Assembly (NCBI GenBank): GCA_021166725.1
Contig: JAJPES010000059.1
Location: 50,193 to 114,192, forward strand
Direction: 5' to 3'
Length of the DNA stretch: 64,000 nt
From: Burkholderiaceae bacterium
GTDB taxonomy: Bacteria; Pseudomonadota; Gammaproteobacteria; Burkholderiales; Burkholderiaceae_E
Of the stretch, positions 19,122 through 28,034 are shown in pieces. How positions within the stretch are numbered: the first letter of the stretch is position 1; the number at the start of each line of letters is the position of its first letter. The translations under genes were made by a program, and so were the position numbers. The notes under the pieces are model-generated. The model made no database searches. It was not told where the DNA came from and worked only from the letters and a program-made list of their open reading frames with translations.

Positions 19122-19139
19122 CGATCGGTTCACACGTTC
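19122..19139 (-). repeat. copy of the end of the 2.5-kb palindromic element
   Basis: Read on the minus strand this is GAACGTGTGAACCGATCG, matching 16 of 18 bases of the outer end of the 2491-2655 element. The dehydratase stop on the other side is followed by AGAACGTTCGG, so the whole 19080-19140 gap may be a shortened, degenerate copy. It lies between two convergent genes, where a 3' hairpin would be expected. Confidence 0.4.
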
Positions 19140-19167
19140 GGAGCCCGGCGCAGCCCGCGCGCTCGCT

Positions 19168-21750
19168 TCAGGAGGCCAGCGCCACCGGCGTCGTCGGCAT
19201 CCTTCGACGCCCCTGCCCCCACCAGATCAGCGCGACCAGCAGCAGCGCCGGCACGTAGACCCAGTGCATCGACGGCCGCTCGGTAGGCACGAGTACGCCG
19301 CCGACCTGCCAGCCGATCTCGAAGCCGTTCTTCTTCGCACGGCTGCCGAAGCGCACGTTGGCGATCTGCACCTGGTCGCCGAGCGCGGTGACGGTGAGGC
19401 CGGCCTCCTGCAGGCGCTTGCGTCCGTCGCCCGGGTCGCGCAACTGGACGCCGACCGTCTTGCGGATCTGGTCGCCCTCGATGTTGGTCCCCTCGATGAG
19501 CAGCGCGAGCCGGTCGCCCGGATCGAGCTGCTGCGCGACGTCGAAGATCTGCGCAGCGGGCACTTCTCGATACGGCGCGTCGAGCCGATCCATGAACCAG
19601 TCGGGACGGAACAGCGCGAAGGTGGCCACGAGCAGCGCCACCACCTCCCACCAGCGGCAGCGGACGCGGAACCACGCCATCGTCGCCGCGGCGAAGGTGA
19701 GCGACGCGACGATCGCGGCGAAGGCGACGAGCGCCACCTCCCACCAGCCGTGCACGTCGATCAGCAGCAGCGCCGGGTTGAAGACGAAGACGAAGGGCAG
19801 CACGACGGTGCGCAGTGCGTACAGCGAGCCCTGGATGCCGGTGCGGATCGGATCCTCGCCGGAGATCGCTGCGGCGGCGAAGGTCGCCAGGCCGACCGGC
19901 GGCGTGATGTCGCCCATGATCCCGTAGTAGAAGACGAACAGGTGCACCGCGATCAGCGGGACGATCAATCCGCTCTGCGCGCCGAGCTCGACGATCACCG
20001 GCGCCATCAGCGACGCGACGAGAATGTAGTTCGCCGTGGTCGGCACCCCCAGGCCGAGCACCAGGCATACGAAGGCGGTGAACAGCAGCATCACGATCAC
20101 GTTGCCCTGCGAGACGACCTCGACGAAGTCGGTCATCCGGAAGCCCAGTCCGGTAAGCGTGATGCCGCCGACGATGATGCCGGCGGTGGCCGTCGCGATG
20201 CCGATGCCGATCATGTTGCGCGCGCCGTCGTTCAGTCCCTGCACGACTTCGCGAAAACCGGTGCGCCACTCGGGAAGCATCGACGCCCCGCGGAAGAACG
20301 CGACGATCGGGCGCTGCGTGGCCATCAGCGCGATCAGCGTGGCGGTCGCCCAGAACGCGCTGAGCGCCGGCGACAACTGCTCGATCATCAGGCACCAGAT
20401 CAGCACGCCGATCGGGACCAGGAAATGCAGCCCGGCACGCACCGTGGGCCAGGTGTCGGGCAGCACCGGGTTGTCGATGTCGATGTCCTGCGGCAGGTCG
20501 GGGTTGCGCGCAGCATCCCACAGCAGCGCGATGTGCGTGACGAGCAGCAGGGCGCCGATGATCCAGATCGCATTGCTGCCGAACAGGCCCTGCACGCCGA
20601 TCGCGATCCAGTAGATGAGCGCGCAGACGACGATCGTTCCGCTCAGGCCGAAGCCCCAGCCGAGCAGGCGGCTGCGCAACGGGCGAGGCCGGCGCACGGC
20701 ACTGGGGTTCATGCCCAGCTTCAGCGCCTCGAGGTGCACGATGTAGAAGAGCGCGATGTAGGAAATCAGCGCCGGCAGGAACGCATGCTTGACGATGTCC
20801 GAATACGGGATGCCGACGTACTCGACCATCAGGAACGCGGCCGCCCCCATCACCGGGGGCATGATCTGGCCGTTCACCGACGACGCGGTTTCGATCGCGC
20901 CCGCCTTCACGCCGCCATAGCCGGCTTTCTTCATCAGCGGAATCGTGAAGATGCCGCCGGAGACGACGTTCGATACCGACGAGCCCGAAATCAGTCCGTT
21001 CAGCCCGGACGATACGACCGCCACTTTCGCCGGCCCTCCGCGCAGGTGCCCGAGCGCCGCGAAGGCGACCTGCATCATGTAGTTGCCCGCGCCGGCGCGA
21101 TCGAGCAGCGAGCCGAACAGCACGTAGATGAAGATGAACGACACCGACACGCCGAGCGCCACGCCGTAGACGCCTTCGGTGGTCAGCCACATGTGCGAGA
21201 TCGTCCGCTCGAGCGAGGCGCCCTTGTGCGAGACGACGTCGGGCAGCCAGGGCCCGAGGAAGATGTACGCGAGGAAGACCAGCGCGAGGATCGTCATCGG
21301 CAGGCCGACCGCACGGCGCGTCGCCTCGAGCAGCAGCACGAGGCCGATGGTGGCGACGACGATGTCCTGCAGGATCGGCACGCCGGGGCGCGTGGCAAGC
21401 TGGTCGTAGAACAGGAACAGGTAGGCGCCGGCAAAAGCGCCGACGAAGGCCATGAGCCAGTCGGTGACCGGCACGCGATAGCGGACGCCGCGTCGACGTG
21501 AACCCGGATAGGCGAGGAAGCCGAGGAACAGCGCGATCGCCAGGTGCAGCGCTCTTGCCTCGGTGTCGTTGAGCAGTCCGAAGCCGAGAGCGAAGGGCAG
21601 CGGCGACGCGTACCAGAGCTGGAACAGCGACCAGCCGATCGCCACCACGCTGATCACGGCGCCGGAGAAGCCCGAAGCGGCGCGACTACCGGTGTCGGCC
21701 TCGGCGACCAGTTCCTGCAGCTCGGCCGTGGACTTGACGGTCTCGCTCAT
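19168..21750 (-). CDS. TRAP transporter fused permease (DctQM-type, TAXI system)
   Basis: An 860-residue fused TRAP permease: an N-terminal DctQ-like part (four helices, up to about residue 200) joined to a DctM-like part (GSSVSNVVSGGIFTIPLMKK, GLGVPTTANYILVASLMAP, PPVGLATFAAAAISG). A soluble-looking C-terminal extension of about 120 residues, rich in charged residues, lies before a last helix (VYVPALLLVALIWWG). It imports an organic acid, probably using the sodium gradient, together with the TAXI binding protein encoded just upstream. Substrates of TAXI systems are mostly unknown; glutamate is one reported case. Confidence 0.9.
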   Translation of the reverse strand: MSETVKSTAELQELVAEADTGSRAASGFSGAVISVVAIGWSLFQLWYASPLPFALGFGLLNDTEARALHLAIALFLGFLAYPGSRRRGVRYRVPVTDWLMAFVGAFAGAYLFLFYDQLATRPGVPILQDIVVATIGLVLLLEATRRAVGLPMTILALVFLAYIFLGPWLPDVVSHKGASLERTISHMWLTTEGVYGVALGVSVSFIFIYVLFGSLLDRAGAGNYMMQVAFAALGHLRGGPAKVAVVSSGLNGLISGSSVSNVVSGGIFTIPLMKKAGYGGVKAGAIETASSVNGQIMPPVMGAAAFLMVEYVGIPYSDIVKHAFLPALISYIALFYIVHLEALKLGMNPSAVRRPRPLRSRLLGWGFGLSGTIVVCALIYWIAIGVQGLFGSNAIWIIGALLLVTHIALLWDAARNPDLPQDIDIDNPVLPDTWPTVRAGLHFLVPIGVLIWCLMIEQLSPALSAFWATATLIALMATQRPIVAFFRGASMLPEWRTGFREVVQGLNDGARNMIGIGIATATAGIIVGGITLTGLGFRMTDFVEVVSQGNVIVMLLFTAFVCLVLGLGVPTTANYILVASLMAPVIVELGAQSGLIVPLIAVHLFVFYYGIMGDITPPVGLATFAAAAISGEDPIRTGIQGSLYALRTVVLPFVFVFNPALLLIDVHGWWEVALVAFAAIVASLTFAAATMAWFRVRCRWWEVVALLVATFALFRPDWFMDRLDAPYREVPAAQIFDVAQQLDPGDRLALLIEGTNIEGDQIRKTVGVQLRDPGDGRKRLQEAGLTVTALGDQVQIANVRFGSRAKKNGFEIGWQVGGVLVPTERPSMHWVYVPALLLVALIWWGQGRRRMPTTPVALAS

Positions 21751-21849
21751 CGGCGTCTCCGGATGGCTCGCACGCTAAGACGCTACCGGCGGCTGCCGGT
21801 GAAATCGGAAAGACGGGCACATCGGCCCGTCGTTCGAGAACGCGAACAG

Positions 21850-21866
21850 GCGGGCTCGAAGCCCGC
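21850..21866 (-). other. hairpin in the TAXI-permease spacer
   Basis: Perfect 7-bp stem, GCGGGCT/AGCCCGC, with a 3-base loop, in the 175-bp gap between the binding-protein gene and the permease gene. There is no U-tract. Together with the larger stem at 21888-21919 it may slow RNA decay or transcription between the two genes. Confidence 0.4.
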
Positions 21867-21887
21867 TCGGACGAATGGAAAGCCGGG

Positions 21888-21919
21888 GCGCGCCCGCTGC
21901 CGTTGCGGCACGGGCGCGC
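21888..21919 (-). other. strong hairpin directly after the TAXI gene stop
   Basis: A 14-bp GC-rich stem with one bulged base and a 3-base loop, six bases past the stop of the solute-binding protein gene. No U-tract follows. Such intercistronic stems after binding-protein genes usually protect the upstream message, so that binding protein is made in excess over permease. Confidence 0.5.
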
Positions 21920-21925
21920 GCTGCA

Positions 21926-22912
21926 TCACTTGATCCAGCCCTTCTCGCGATAGTAGCGCTGCGCGCCTTCGTGCAGCGGTGCCGACAGGCCGTCCTTGAC
22001 CATGTTCTCCGGCTTCAGGCTCGCCAGCGCCGGGTGCAGCTTCTTGAACTCGTCGAAGTTGTCGAACACGGCCTTGACGACCGCATAGACGGTATCGGCC
22101 GGCGTCTTCGACGACGCGACGACGGTGGCGAGCACGCCGTAGGTCTCGGTGGCCTGCGGGTTGTTCGGATACAGGCCGGCAGGGATCGTCGCCTTTGCGT
22201 AATACGGCTTGTCCGCCACCAGCTTGTCGATCGCCGGACCGGTGAGCGAGATCAGTTGCGCGCCGCAGGTGGTGGTCGGATCCTGGATGTTCGCCGACGG
22301 GTGGCCCACCGCATAGAAGAAGCCGTCGATCTTGCCGTCGCACAGCGCCGGGCCGTGCTCGTCGGCCTTCAGCTCGGCCGCCAGGCCGAAGTCGCCCAGC
22401 GTCCAGCCCATCGCCGCCAGCAGTTCTTCCATCGACGCGCGCGTGCCCGATCCCGGGTTGCCGACGTTGAAGCGCTTGCCCTTGAAGTCGGCGAAGCTCT
22501 TCACGTTCGCCTCCTTGCGCGCGACGACGGTGAACGGCTCCGGGTGCACCGAGAAGACTGCACGCAGGTCCTGGTAGGGACCGGCGTCCTTGAACTGGCC
22601 GACGCCCTTCAAACCGTTGAACTGCACGTCGGACTGCGCGAAACCGAAGTCGAGCTCGCCCGCCTTGATCGTGTTCACGTTGAACACCGAGCCGCCGGTG
22701 GACTCCACCGAGCAGCGGATGCCGTGCCTGGCGCGGTCCTTGTTCACCAACCGGCAGATCGCCCCACCCGCGGCGTAGTAGACGCCGGTGACGCCACCAG
22801 TGCCGATGGTGACGAATTTCTGCTGTGCGGCGACCGGCGCCTGGAAAGCAGCAGCCGTCAGGGCGGCGACAGAAAAAGCCGCCAGGCGGAGGAGCTTCGG
22901 GGATTTGCGCAT
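21926..22912 (-). CDS. TAXI family TRAP transporter solute-binding protein
   Basis: A 328-residue periplasmic binding protein with a signal peptide ([17 protein letters not shown], cleaved near AQQ). The TAXI signature follows at once ([21 protein letters not shown]), then [10 protein letters not shown] and [11 protein letters not shown]. It delivers the ligand to the fused TRAP permease encoded 175 bp downstream. A -10/-35 pair is visible upstream. The ligand is unknown. Confidence 0.92.
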   Translation of the reverse strand: MRKSPKLLRLAAFSVAALTAAAFQAPVAAQQKFVTIGTGGVTGVYYAAGGAICRLVNKDRARHGIRCSVESTGGSVFNVNTIKAGELDFGFAQSDVQFNGLKGVGQFKDAGPYQDLRAVFSVHPEPFTVVARKEANVKSFADFKGKRFNVGNPGSGTRASMEELLAAMGWTLGDFGLAAELKADEHGPALCDGKIDGFFYAVGHPSANIQDPTTTCGAQLISLTGPAIDKLVADKPYYAKATIPAGLYPNNPQATETYGVLATVVASSKTPADTVYAVVKAVFDNFDEFKKLHPALASLKPENMVKDGLSAPLHEGAQRYYREKGWIK

Positions 22913-22951
22913 TCTTTGCGTCTCCGGGTGGGAATGGAAAAAGCGCGGGCC

Positions 22952-22979
22952 ATTATGCCGATTCGCGCTTTGGCGGCAA
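22952..22979 (-). promoter_or_regulatory. putative promoter of the TRAP-TAXI operon
   Basis: Read on the minus strand: TTGCCG (22979-22974), a 16-bp spacer, then CATAAT (22957-22952). The expected start of transcription is about 30 bases before the ATG of the binding-protein gene. Identified by eye; both hexamers are close to the sigma-70 consensus. Confidence 0.45.
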
Positions 22980-22981
22980 CC

Positions 22982-22998
22982 CCGGGGAAACTCCCCGG
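22982..22998 (-). terminator. possible 3' hairpin of the aminotransferase gene
   Basis: Perfect 7-bp stem, CCGGGGA/TCCCCGG, with a 3-base loop, 20 bases past the aminotransferase stop and immediately upstream of the TAXI promoter. It is not followed by a U-tract, so termination is uncertain. Confidence 0.35.
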
Positions 22999-23018
22999 CC
23001 GCACGATCGGCCGCGCAA

Positions 23019-24353
23019 TCAGCCGCGCGAGGCGGCGATCGACGCGTCGACCGCGTCGCCGAGCCGTTCGACGATGGCGTCGAGCTCGCCGGGCGACACG
23101 GTGAACGGCGGCGCGAGCAGGACGTGATCGCCACGCTGTCCGTCGATCGTGCCGCCCATCGGATAGACGAGCACGCCGCGCGACATCGCCTCCTGCTTGA
23201 TGCGCGCGTGCAGCTTGCGCGCGGGGTCGAAGCTCTCCTTCGTTTCCCGATCGGCGACGAGTTCGATCGCGCGGAACAGGCCGCGGCCGCGGACGTCGCC
23301 GACGTGCGAGTGGGCGCCGAAGCGCCCGCGCAGCCGTGCCTCGAGCGCCTCGCCGCTGCTGCGGCAGGCGGCCAGCAGGCCGTCGCGCCGGATCACGCGC
23401 TGCACGGCGAGCGCCGCCGCGCACGCCACCGCGTGGCCCAGGTAGGTATGCCCATGCTGGAAGAAGCCGCTGCCGCGCGAGAAGGCGTCGACGATGCGCG
23501 ATTGCACGAGTACGGCGCCGATCGGCTGGTAGCCCCCGCCCAGTCCCTTGGCGATCGTCATCAGATCGGGGGCGATGCCCTCCTGCTCGCAGGCGTGCAG
23601 CGTTCCGGTGCGCCCCATGCCGCACATGACCTCGTCGAGGATCAGCAGGATGCCGTGCCGATCGCACAGGTCGCGGATGCCGCGGAAGTAACCGGGGACC
23701 GGCTCGATCGCGCCCGCCGTCGCGCCGCCGACCGTCTCGGCGACGAAAGCGATGACGTTCTCGCCGCCGAGCGCGTCGATGCACCGCGAAAGCTCGTCCA
23801 CCAGGCGCCGGCCGTAGTCGTCGGCGCTCTCGCCTGCGCGGCGATCTCGATATTCGTAGCACGGCGAGACGTGCGAGACGTCCACCAGCAGCGGCGCGAA
23901 CTGGCGGCGGCGCCACTCGTTGCCGCCCACCGCGAGCGCGCCCAGCGTGTTGCCGTGATAGCTCTGGCGCCGCGCGATGAAGTGCCTGCGCTGCGGCTGG
24001 CCGAGTTCGACGAAATACTGTCGCGCCATCTTCAGCGCGGCCTCGACCGCCTCCGAGCCGCCGGAAACGAAATACACGTGCCCGATGCCCTCGGGCGCAT
24101 CCTCGACGAGCACGTCGGCGAGCGTCTCGGCGACCTCGGTGGTGAAGAAGCTCGTGTGCGCGTAGGCGAGCCGGTCGATCTGCTCGTGCATCGCCGCGCG
24201 CACGTCCGGGTGTCCGTGGCCGAGGCACGAGACGGCCGCGCCTCCCGAGGCATCGAGATAGCGCTTGCCGTCGGCGTCGATGAGCGTCGTTCCCTCGCCG
24301 CCGACGGCGACGGGGAAGCTGCGATTCAGCGTGCGGTGCAGGACGTGCGTCAT
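23019..24353 (-). CDS. class III (omega-type) PLP aminotransferase
   Basis: A 444-residue class III aminotransferase. Recognisable are [17 protein letters not shown], the Asp that binds the PLP ring ([13 protein letters not shown]) and the PLP-binding Lys in [16 protein letters not shown]. Such enzymes move an amino group between an omega- or beta-amino acid, or an amine, and pyruvate or 2-oxoglutarate. It is encoded just upstream of the TRAP-TAXI operon on the same strand, so the imported compound could be linked to this step, but that is only inferred. Confidence 0.88.
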   Translation of the reverse strand: MTHVLHRTLNRSFPVAVGGEGTTLIDADGKRYLDASGGAAVSCLGHGHPDVRAAMHEQIDRLAYAHTSFFTTEVAETLADVLVEDAPEGIGHVYFVSGGSEAVEAALKMARQYFVELGQPQRRHFIARRQSYHGNTLGALAVGGNEWRRRQFAPLLVDVSHVSPCYEYRDRRAGESADDYGRRLVDELSRCIDALGGENVIAFVAETVGGATAGAIEPVPGYFRGIRDLCDRHGILLILDEVMCGMGRTGTLHACEQEGIAPDLMTIAKGLGGGYQPIGAVLVQSRIVDAFSRGSGFFQHGHTYLGHAVACAAALAVQRVIRRDGLLAACRSSGEALEARLRGRFGAHSHVGDVRGRGLFRAIELVADRETKESFDPARKLHARIKQEAMSRGVLVYPMGGTIDGQRGDHVLLAPPFTVSPGELDAIVERLGDAVDASIAASRG

Positions 24354-24412
24354 GAGAGGAGGATAACGCAGCACCGGAACGCGTCGGGCGCCCCGGCGCC
24401 CCGGCGCTGCGG

Positions 24413-25612
24413 TCAGCGGCCGTGGTCGAGGACGACGACCTGGTCGAGCGCGCGTCCGCTCGCCTCGGTGATGCGCACGCGCAGCGGCAGCAAGCGCGGC
24501 TCGCGCGCAAGCCACAGATCGATCGTCGGGTCGTCGTCGTCGAGCGGATCGCGACGAAGATGCAACGCGGCCACGTCGACGTCGCCGGTCGCCAGGGTCT
24601 CGTTGCCGAGCACGCGAAAGGTCGTCGCTTCGACGCGCGAGTTCGACAGTACGGGTAGCTCGACGACGGCGCCGGGGGCGAAACGCACGGGATCGGCGCG
24701 CAGCAGCAGGCCGAGTTGCACGAACACCGACAGGCGATCCTGGGCGCCTCGCGGCAATGCCGCCTCGGCGCCCGAGGCGAAATGTACGCGTGCGGCATCG
24801 GTGTCGAGCACCACCACCTTCTCGCCGCGCTCGCCGCGCCGCTCGCGGTAGCGCTCGGGCTGCAGCCCGGCAGTCGACACCCGGCCGCTGCTCTCCTGCA
24901 TCAGCGTGCCGCGATAGAACCAGGAGACGACGCCGGTGGCGCGTCCCTCGCTGTGCAGCCGATAGCGACGATCGTCGATTTCGAAGCGCTGCTCGAGCAT
25001 CGCGACGACGTTGCCGTCGGACGGATCGCCGTAGTGCACGCGGTAATGCACGCTGCCGGAGGCGGGCACGACATTCAGCGGCGTGGGCGATGCAGCCTGC
25101 GTGTCTTCCACGGGCATTGCGGGCATCGCGGCCATCGCGATCTCGTCGCCTTGCGCCTGCGCGGCATGGCCGCCGGAGCGACCGGCCGGCGCTTCCGGGT
25201 CTCCACGCGAGGCGCTTGCGAACACCAGCTCCTCGTCGATCGAGTCGTCGAATTCGGGCAGCACGACCGGGTGGCGCCAGGCGGCAGGATCGGGCGTCGC
25301 CGCTCGCAGCTCCGCCGGTGCGGATGCGGCGACGGCAGTCGGACGCACACGACGCTTCGGCGCGGGCGCGGCCGGCCTGCTCCGCGCCGGCCTTGCCGAG
25401 TCGGCCGCCTGGCGGACCGTCGAGCGCGCCGCAGCCTCGAGCGGCAGCAGCGGCGCTGCAGCGACCAGCCGCACCGCGACCGATTCGGCGGGCTCGACAG
25501 GCAGCGACGAGGACACGCGGCGCGCGACGTTCCACAGCCCCGCGTGCATCGCCACCGACAGCAGCACGAACACCGCCGCCCCCGCCGGCAGCCGCGAGCG
25601 CCGCAGCGTCAT
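24413..25612 (-). CDS. DUF3108 domain protein with N-terminal membrane anchor
   Basis: A 399-residue exported or anchored protein. Residues about 10-28 form a hydrophobic anchor (AAVFVLLSVAMHAGLW), followed by an Ala/Pro/Arg-rich linker of about 150 residues and, from about residue 190, a DUF3108 domain (VHYRVHYGDPSDG, FYRGTLMQESSG, LPVLSNSR). DUF3108 proteins are periplasmic beta-rich proteins of unknown function. Its ATG overlaps the stop of the upstream transporter gene (ATGA), so the two are probably translated together. Confidence 0.8.
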   Translation of the reverse strand: MTLRRSRLPAGAAVFVLLSVAMHAGLWNVARRVSSSLPVEPAESVAVRLVAAAPLLPLEAAARSTVRQAADSARPARSRPAAPAPKRRVRPTAVAASAPAELRAATPDPAAWRHPVVLPEFDDSIDEELVFASASRGDPEAPAGRSGGHAAQAQGDEIAMAAMPAMPVEDTQAASPTPLNVVPASGSVHYRVHYGDPSDGNVVAMLEQRFEIDDRRYRLHSEGRATGVVSWFYRGTLMQESSGRVSTAGLQPERYRERRGERGEKVVVLDTDAARVHFASGAEAALPRGAQDRLSVFVQLGLLLRADPVRFAPGAVVELPVLSNSRVEATTFRVLGNETLATGDVDVAALHLRRDPLDDDDPTIDLWLAREPRLLPLRVRITEASGRALDQVVVLDHGR

Positions 25613-27273
25613 GCGCTGCGCAGGCGCGCGATGCGTGCGAGCACGATCGTCAGCATCGGAACGAGCAAGCCGATCGCGACGACGACGATCATCAGTTCGC
25701 CGAGTTGGCTGTAGTCGGCCGGCACCTTCACGGCGCCGCTGACCGGATCGCGCACCTCGCGCGTGACGAGGAACAGGTCGTTCAGGTACTTGGTGAACAG
25801 TTGCGAAGCCGACAGCGCGAGATTCGTGAACGAAGCCATCACCGCGAAATAGGTGGCCTTCAACCGGGTCGGAGCGGAGTTGGCGATCCAGGCAAGCATC
25901 GGCACCATCGCGATCTGGCCGAGCGGCGATTCGATCGCGGTGTCGACGAGCGCGATGAAGCGCGCATCGACCACGCCGCCGGTGTGTGCTGCGGTCCACT
26001 GGTTGAGACCGTAGTACATGCCGACGATCGGCAGCGACAGCAGCGTGGCGACGATCGTGAGCACGCCGACGATGTAGTAGATCGAGCGTTCGGCCATGAA
26101 TCGGCGGAAGATGAACAGGCCCATCAGCGTCAGCACGCTGCCGATGACGGCGAGCACCGACAGGAACTGCTGGTCGAAACCGAGCACGTCGATCATCCAC
26201 CAGGTCTGTCCGGCGCCCGGCGTGGGCAACGCGCGGAACACGAAGATGACGAGCGCGGTGCCGAGCAGCGTCTCGCGCGCCGCCGGCGGCAGGTCGCGCG
26301 TGAGCCGCACCATCAGCGTGACGACGATCGTCATCGAGACGACGAAGACGATCTCCTCGGCGGCCGGCACGTCGCCCAGCCCCACGCCCAGCGACAGCAC
26401 GGCGAAGGCCAGCCCGCCGCCCAGCACCCACCAGTTCACCGGCGGACGTTCGATGTGCACGTCCAGGCGCCGGCGGATCTCGTCCTTCGGCAAGCCCTGG
26501 CGGCGCAGCCGCCGGGCGTCGCGACGGCGCAGCCACGACGCGAACAGCACGCCGGCCACCGACACGACGGGAATGATCAGTGCGTAGACGTACACGCGCA
26601 GATAGACGTCGACCTTCTGCGCCTCCGGCAGCAGGTTCGCATCGCGCAGCAGGAACACGTTGGCCAGCGCGACCAGCACCGAGCCGCCGATGATCGCCAC
26701 GCGCCCGAGCGTCTGCATCGTCGTGTGCATCGCGCGCAGGCGTTCCTCGGGCAGCGGCGCGCCGCGCTCGTCGAAGCGCGGCACCGCCTCCACCGTCATC
26801 GCGTCGGCGACGACGTCCTGCGTCACGTAGCCGATCGGAGCGAGCAGCGCCGCGAGCACGTACCACGATTCGGCAGACATCACCTCGCGCATGCGCTGCG
26901 GTTCCGCCAGCAGGCCGATCATCACGCACAGGCTCGCCGCGATCAGCGAAGCGCCCAGCCAGACCAGCGCTGCCTTGTAGCGCCAGATCAGGTCGACCAG
27001 GTGGCCGAGCGGCATCTTCAGCGCCCACGGCAATCCGGCCCAGAAGCCCAGCGCGGCGAGGAACTCGGCCGACAGTCCGAGGTATTCCTTGACGAAGAAG
27101 GTGCCGACGATCGCCGTCAGCCCCGAAATGCCGGCCGCCACGTAGACCATCAGCGGCGGCAGGTACGACACGCGCATGTCGCGCGCGAGCGCGAAGACGT
27201 TGCGCTCGAACCAGGCGCCGACGGTTGCGCCGGACGCCGGCCCGCGGCGCGGCGTCGAGCCGGGAGCGTGCAT
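25609..27273 (-). CDS. MFS transporter of the folate-biopterin (BT1-like) type
   Basis: A 554-residue membrane protein with about 12-14 hydrophobic segments. FFVKEYLGLSAEFLAALGF followed by LPWALKMPLGHLVDL is the pattern of BT1/folate-biopterin transporters (a Pro-Trp pair and then an Asp-containing loop). Charged inserts occur in the central loop. The substrate is unknown; folates, pterins or muropeptides are possible. ATG 27273 was chosen; upstream in-frame starts would run into the SPW gene. It is coupled by a 4-bp overlap to the DUF3108 gene and lies 14 bp downstream of the SPW gene. Confidence 0.75.
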   Translation of the reverse strand: MHAPGSTPRRGPASGATVGAWFERNVFALARDMRVSYLPPLMVYVAAGISGLTAIVGTFFVKEYLGLSAEFLAALGFWAGLPWALKMPLGHLVDLIWRYKAALVWLGASLIAASLCVMIGLLAEPQRMREVMSAESWYVLAALLAPIGYVTQDVVADAMTVEAVPRFDERGAPLPEERLRAMHTTMQTLGRVAIIGGSVLVALANVFLLRDANLLPEAQKVDVYLRVYVYALIIPVVSVAGVLFASWLRRRDARRLRRQGLPKDEIRRRLDVHIERPPVNWWVLGGGLAFAVLSLGVGLGDVPAAEEIVFVVSMTIVVTLMVRLTRDLPPAARETLLGTALVIFVFRALPTPGAGQTWWMIDVLGFDQQFLSVLAVIGSVLTLMGLFIFRRFMAERSIYYIVGVLTIVATLLSLPIVGMYYGLNQWTAAHTGGVVDARFIALVDTAIESPLGQIAMVPMLAWIANSAPTRLKATYFAVMASFTNLALSASQLFTKYLNDLFLVTREVRDPVSGAVKVPADYSQLGELMIVVVAIGLLVPMLTIVLARIARLRSA

Positions 27274-27287
27274 CGGCAGTACGCGCT

Positions 27288-27650
27288 TCAGGGTCCACCG
27301 CGCGGCGCGCGCGCGCGCCGCTCGCGGCGGATGTCGCCCACCGTGGAGAACGAGAGCGCGCCGATCGCCAGGCCGCACACCACCGCGTTGATCGTCGCCA
27401 GGCGCACCGGCTCATAGCCGAGCAGCCAGGGGGACGCGAGCAGCAGCAGCCCGATCGACAGGTTGCCCCATTCCTCGATGATCTCGGGGTAGTAGAAGGC
27501 GTCGACGGCGAAGGTGACGATCGCCACGCCGGCGATCATCGCCGCCCATGCCGCCGCTTGCGTTCCCTCGAGGCCGAGCACGAACGGGGACGCGACGAGC
27601 CACAGCCCGAGGGCCACTTCGATTCGATCCTGCCAATGCGCCCTGATCAT
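27288..27650 (-). CDS. SPW-repeat membrane protein
   Basis: A 120-residue membrane protein with four hydrophobic helices and two SPW-type repeats: VASPFVLG near residue 20 and LASPWLLGYE near residue 73. Proteins with this domain are uncharacterised, and the sequence shows no catalytic motif. It is the first gene of a possible unit with the BT1-like transporter and DUF3108 protein. The composite MITE-like element stands 24 bp upstream of the start. Confidence 0.8.
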   Translation of the reverse strand: MIRAHWQDRIEVALGLWLVASPFVLGLEGTQAAAWAAMIAGVAIVTFAVDAFYYPEIIEEWGNLSIGLLLLASPWLLGYEPVRLATINAVVCGLAIGALSFSTVGDIRRERRARAPRGGP

Positions 27651-27673
27651 CGACCCCGTCCCGCGGCTCCCGA

Positions 27674-27943
27674 GGAGGCTGTCGGACTATGGACAGGGGT
27701 CGCGTTCGAGCCAGAAAGCCGCGAGGCAAGGCGCCGGTTCCGGTCGATAGCCGCAGCTATCGACCGGGTTCGGCAACGCCGCATCGCGGCTTTCTGGCTC
27801 GAACCCTCAGGGCAGAGGACGGCAGGGCGCATTGCCGCGTTGGGCGAAGACGTCGATACCGCCCGGTATCGACGCCTTCGCGCGCCTTGCACTGCATCCC
27901 TGCTGTCCTCTGCGCGACCCCTGTCCATAGTCCGATAGCCTCC
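27674..27943. mobile_element. MITE-like element, copy B (composite, 270 bp)
   Basis: Shares with copy A (11754-11910) terminal inverted repeats beginning GGAGGCT, here about 31 bp with one mismatch, and the inner right arm with its GATACC-GCCC-GGTATC stem (27851-27874). It also carries about 115 extra bases. These complete a second large hairpin (27704-27804) whose 20-bp outer arms match perfectly and whose core is CGGTCGATAGC-CGCA-GCTATCGACCG. An inverted copy of the right-arm segment (CAGAGGACGGCAGGGCGC) follows. It looks like one element nested in or fused with another. No transposase is encoded. It lies between the divergent SPW and mnmC genes. Confidence 0.75.
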
Positions 27944-28034
27944 CAGGCAGTGGAAGCAGTGATGCACATTACCATGTCGGTCGCGCCCCCGAGCGGCCGC
28001 CTCGCCGCGGACGCGGACAGACGCATTCCTGCCG

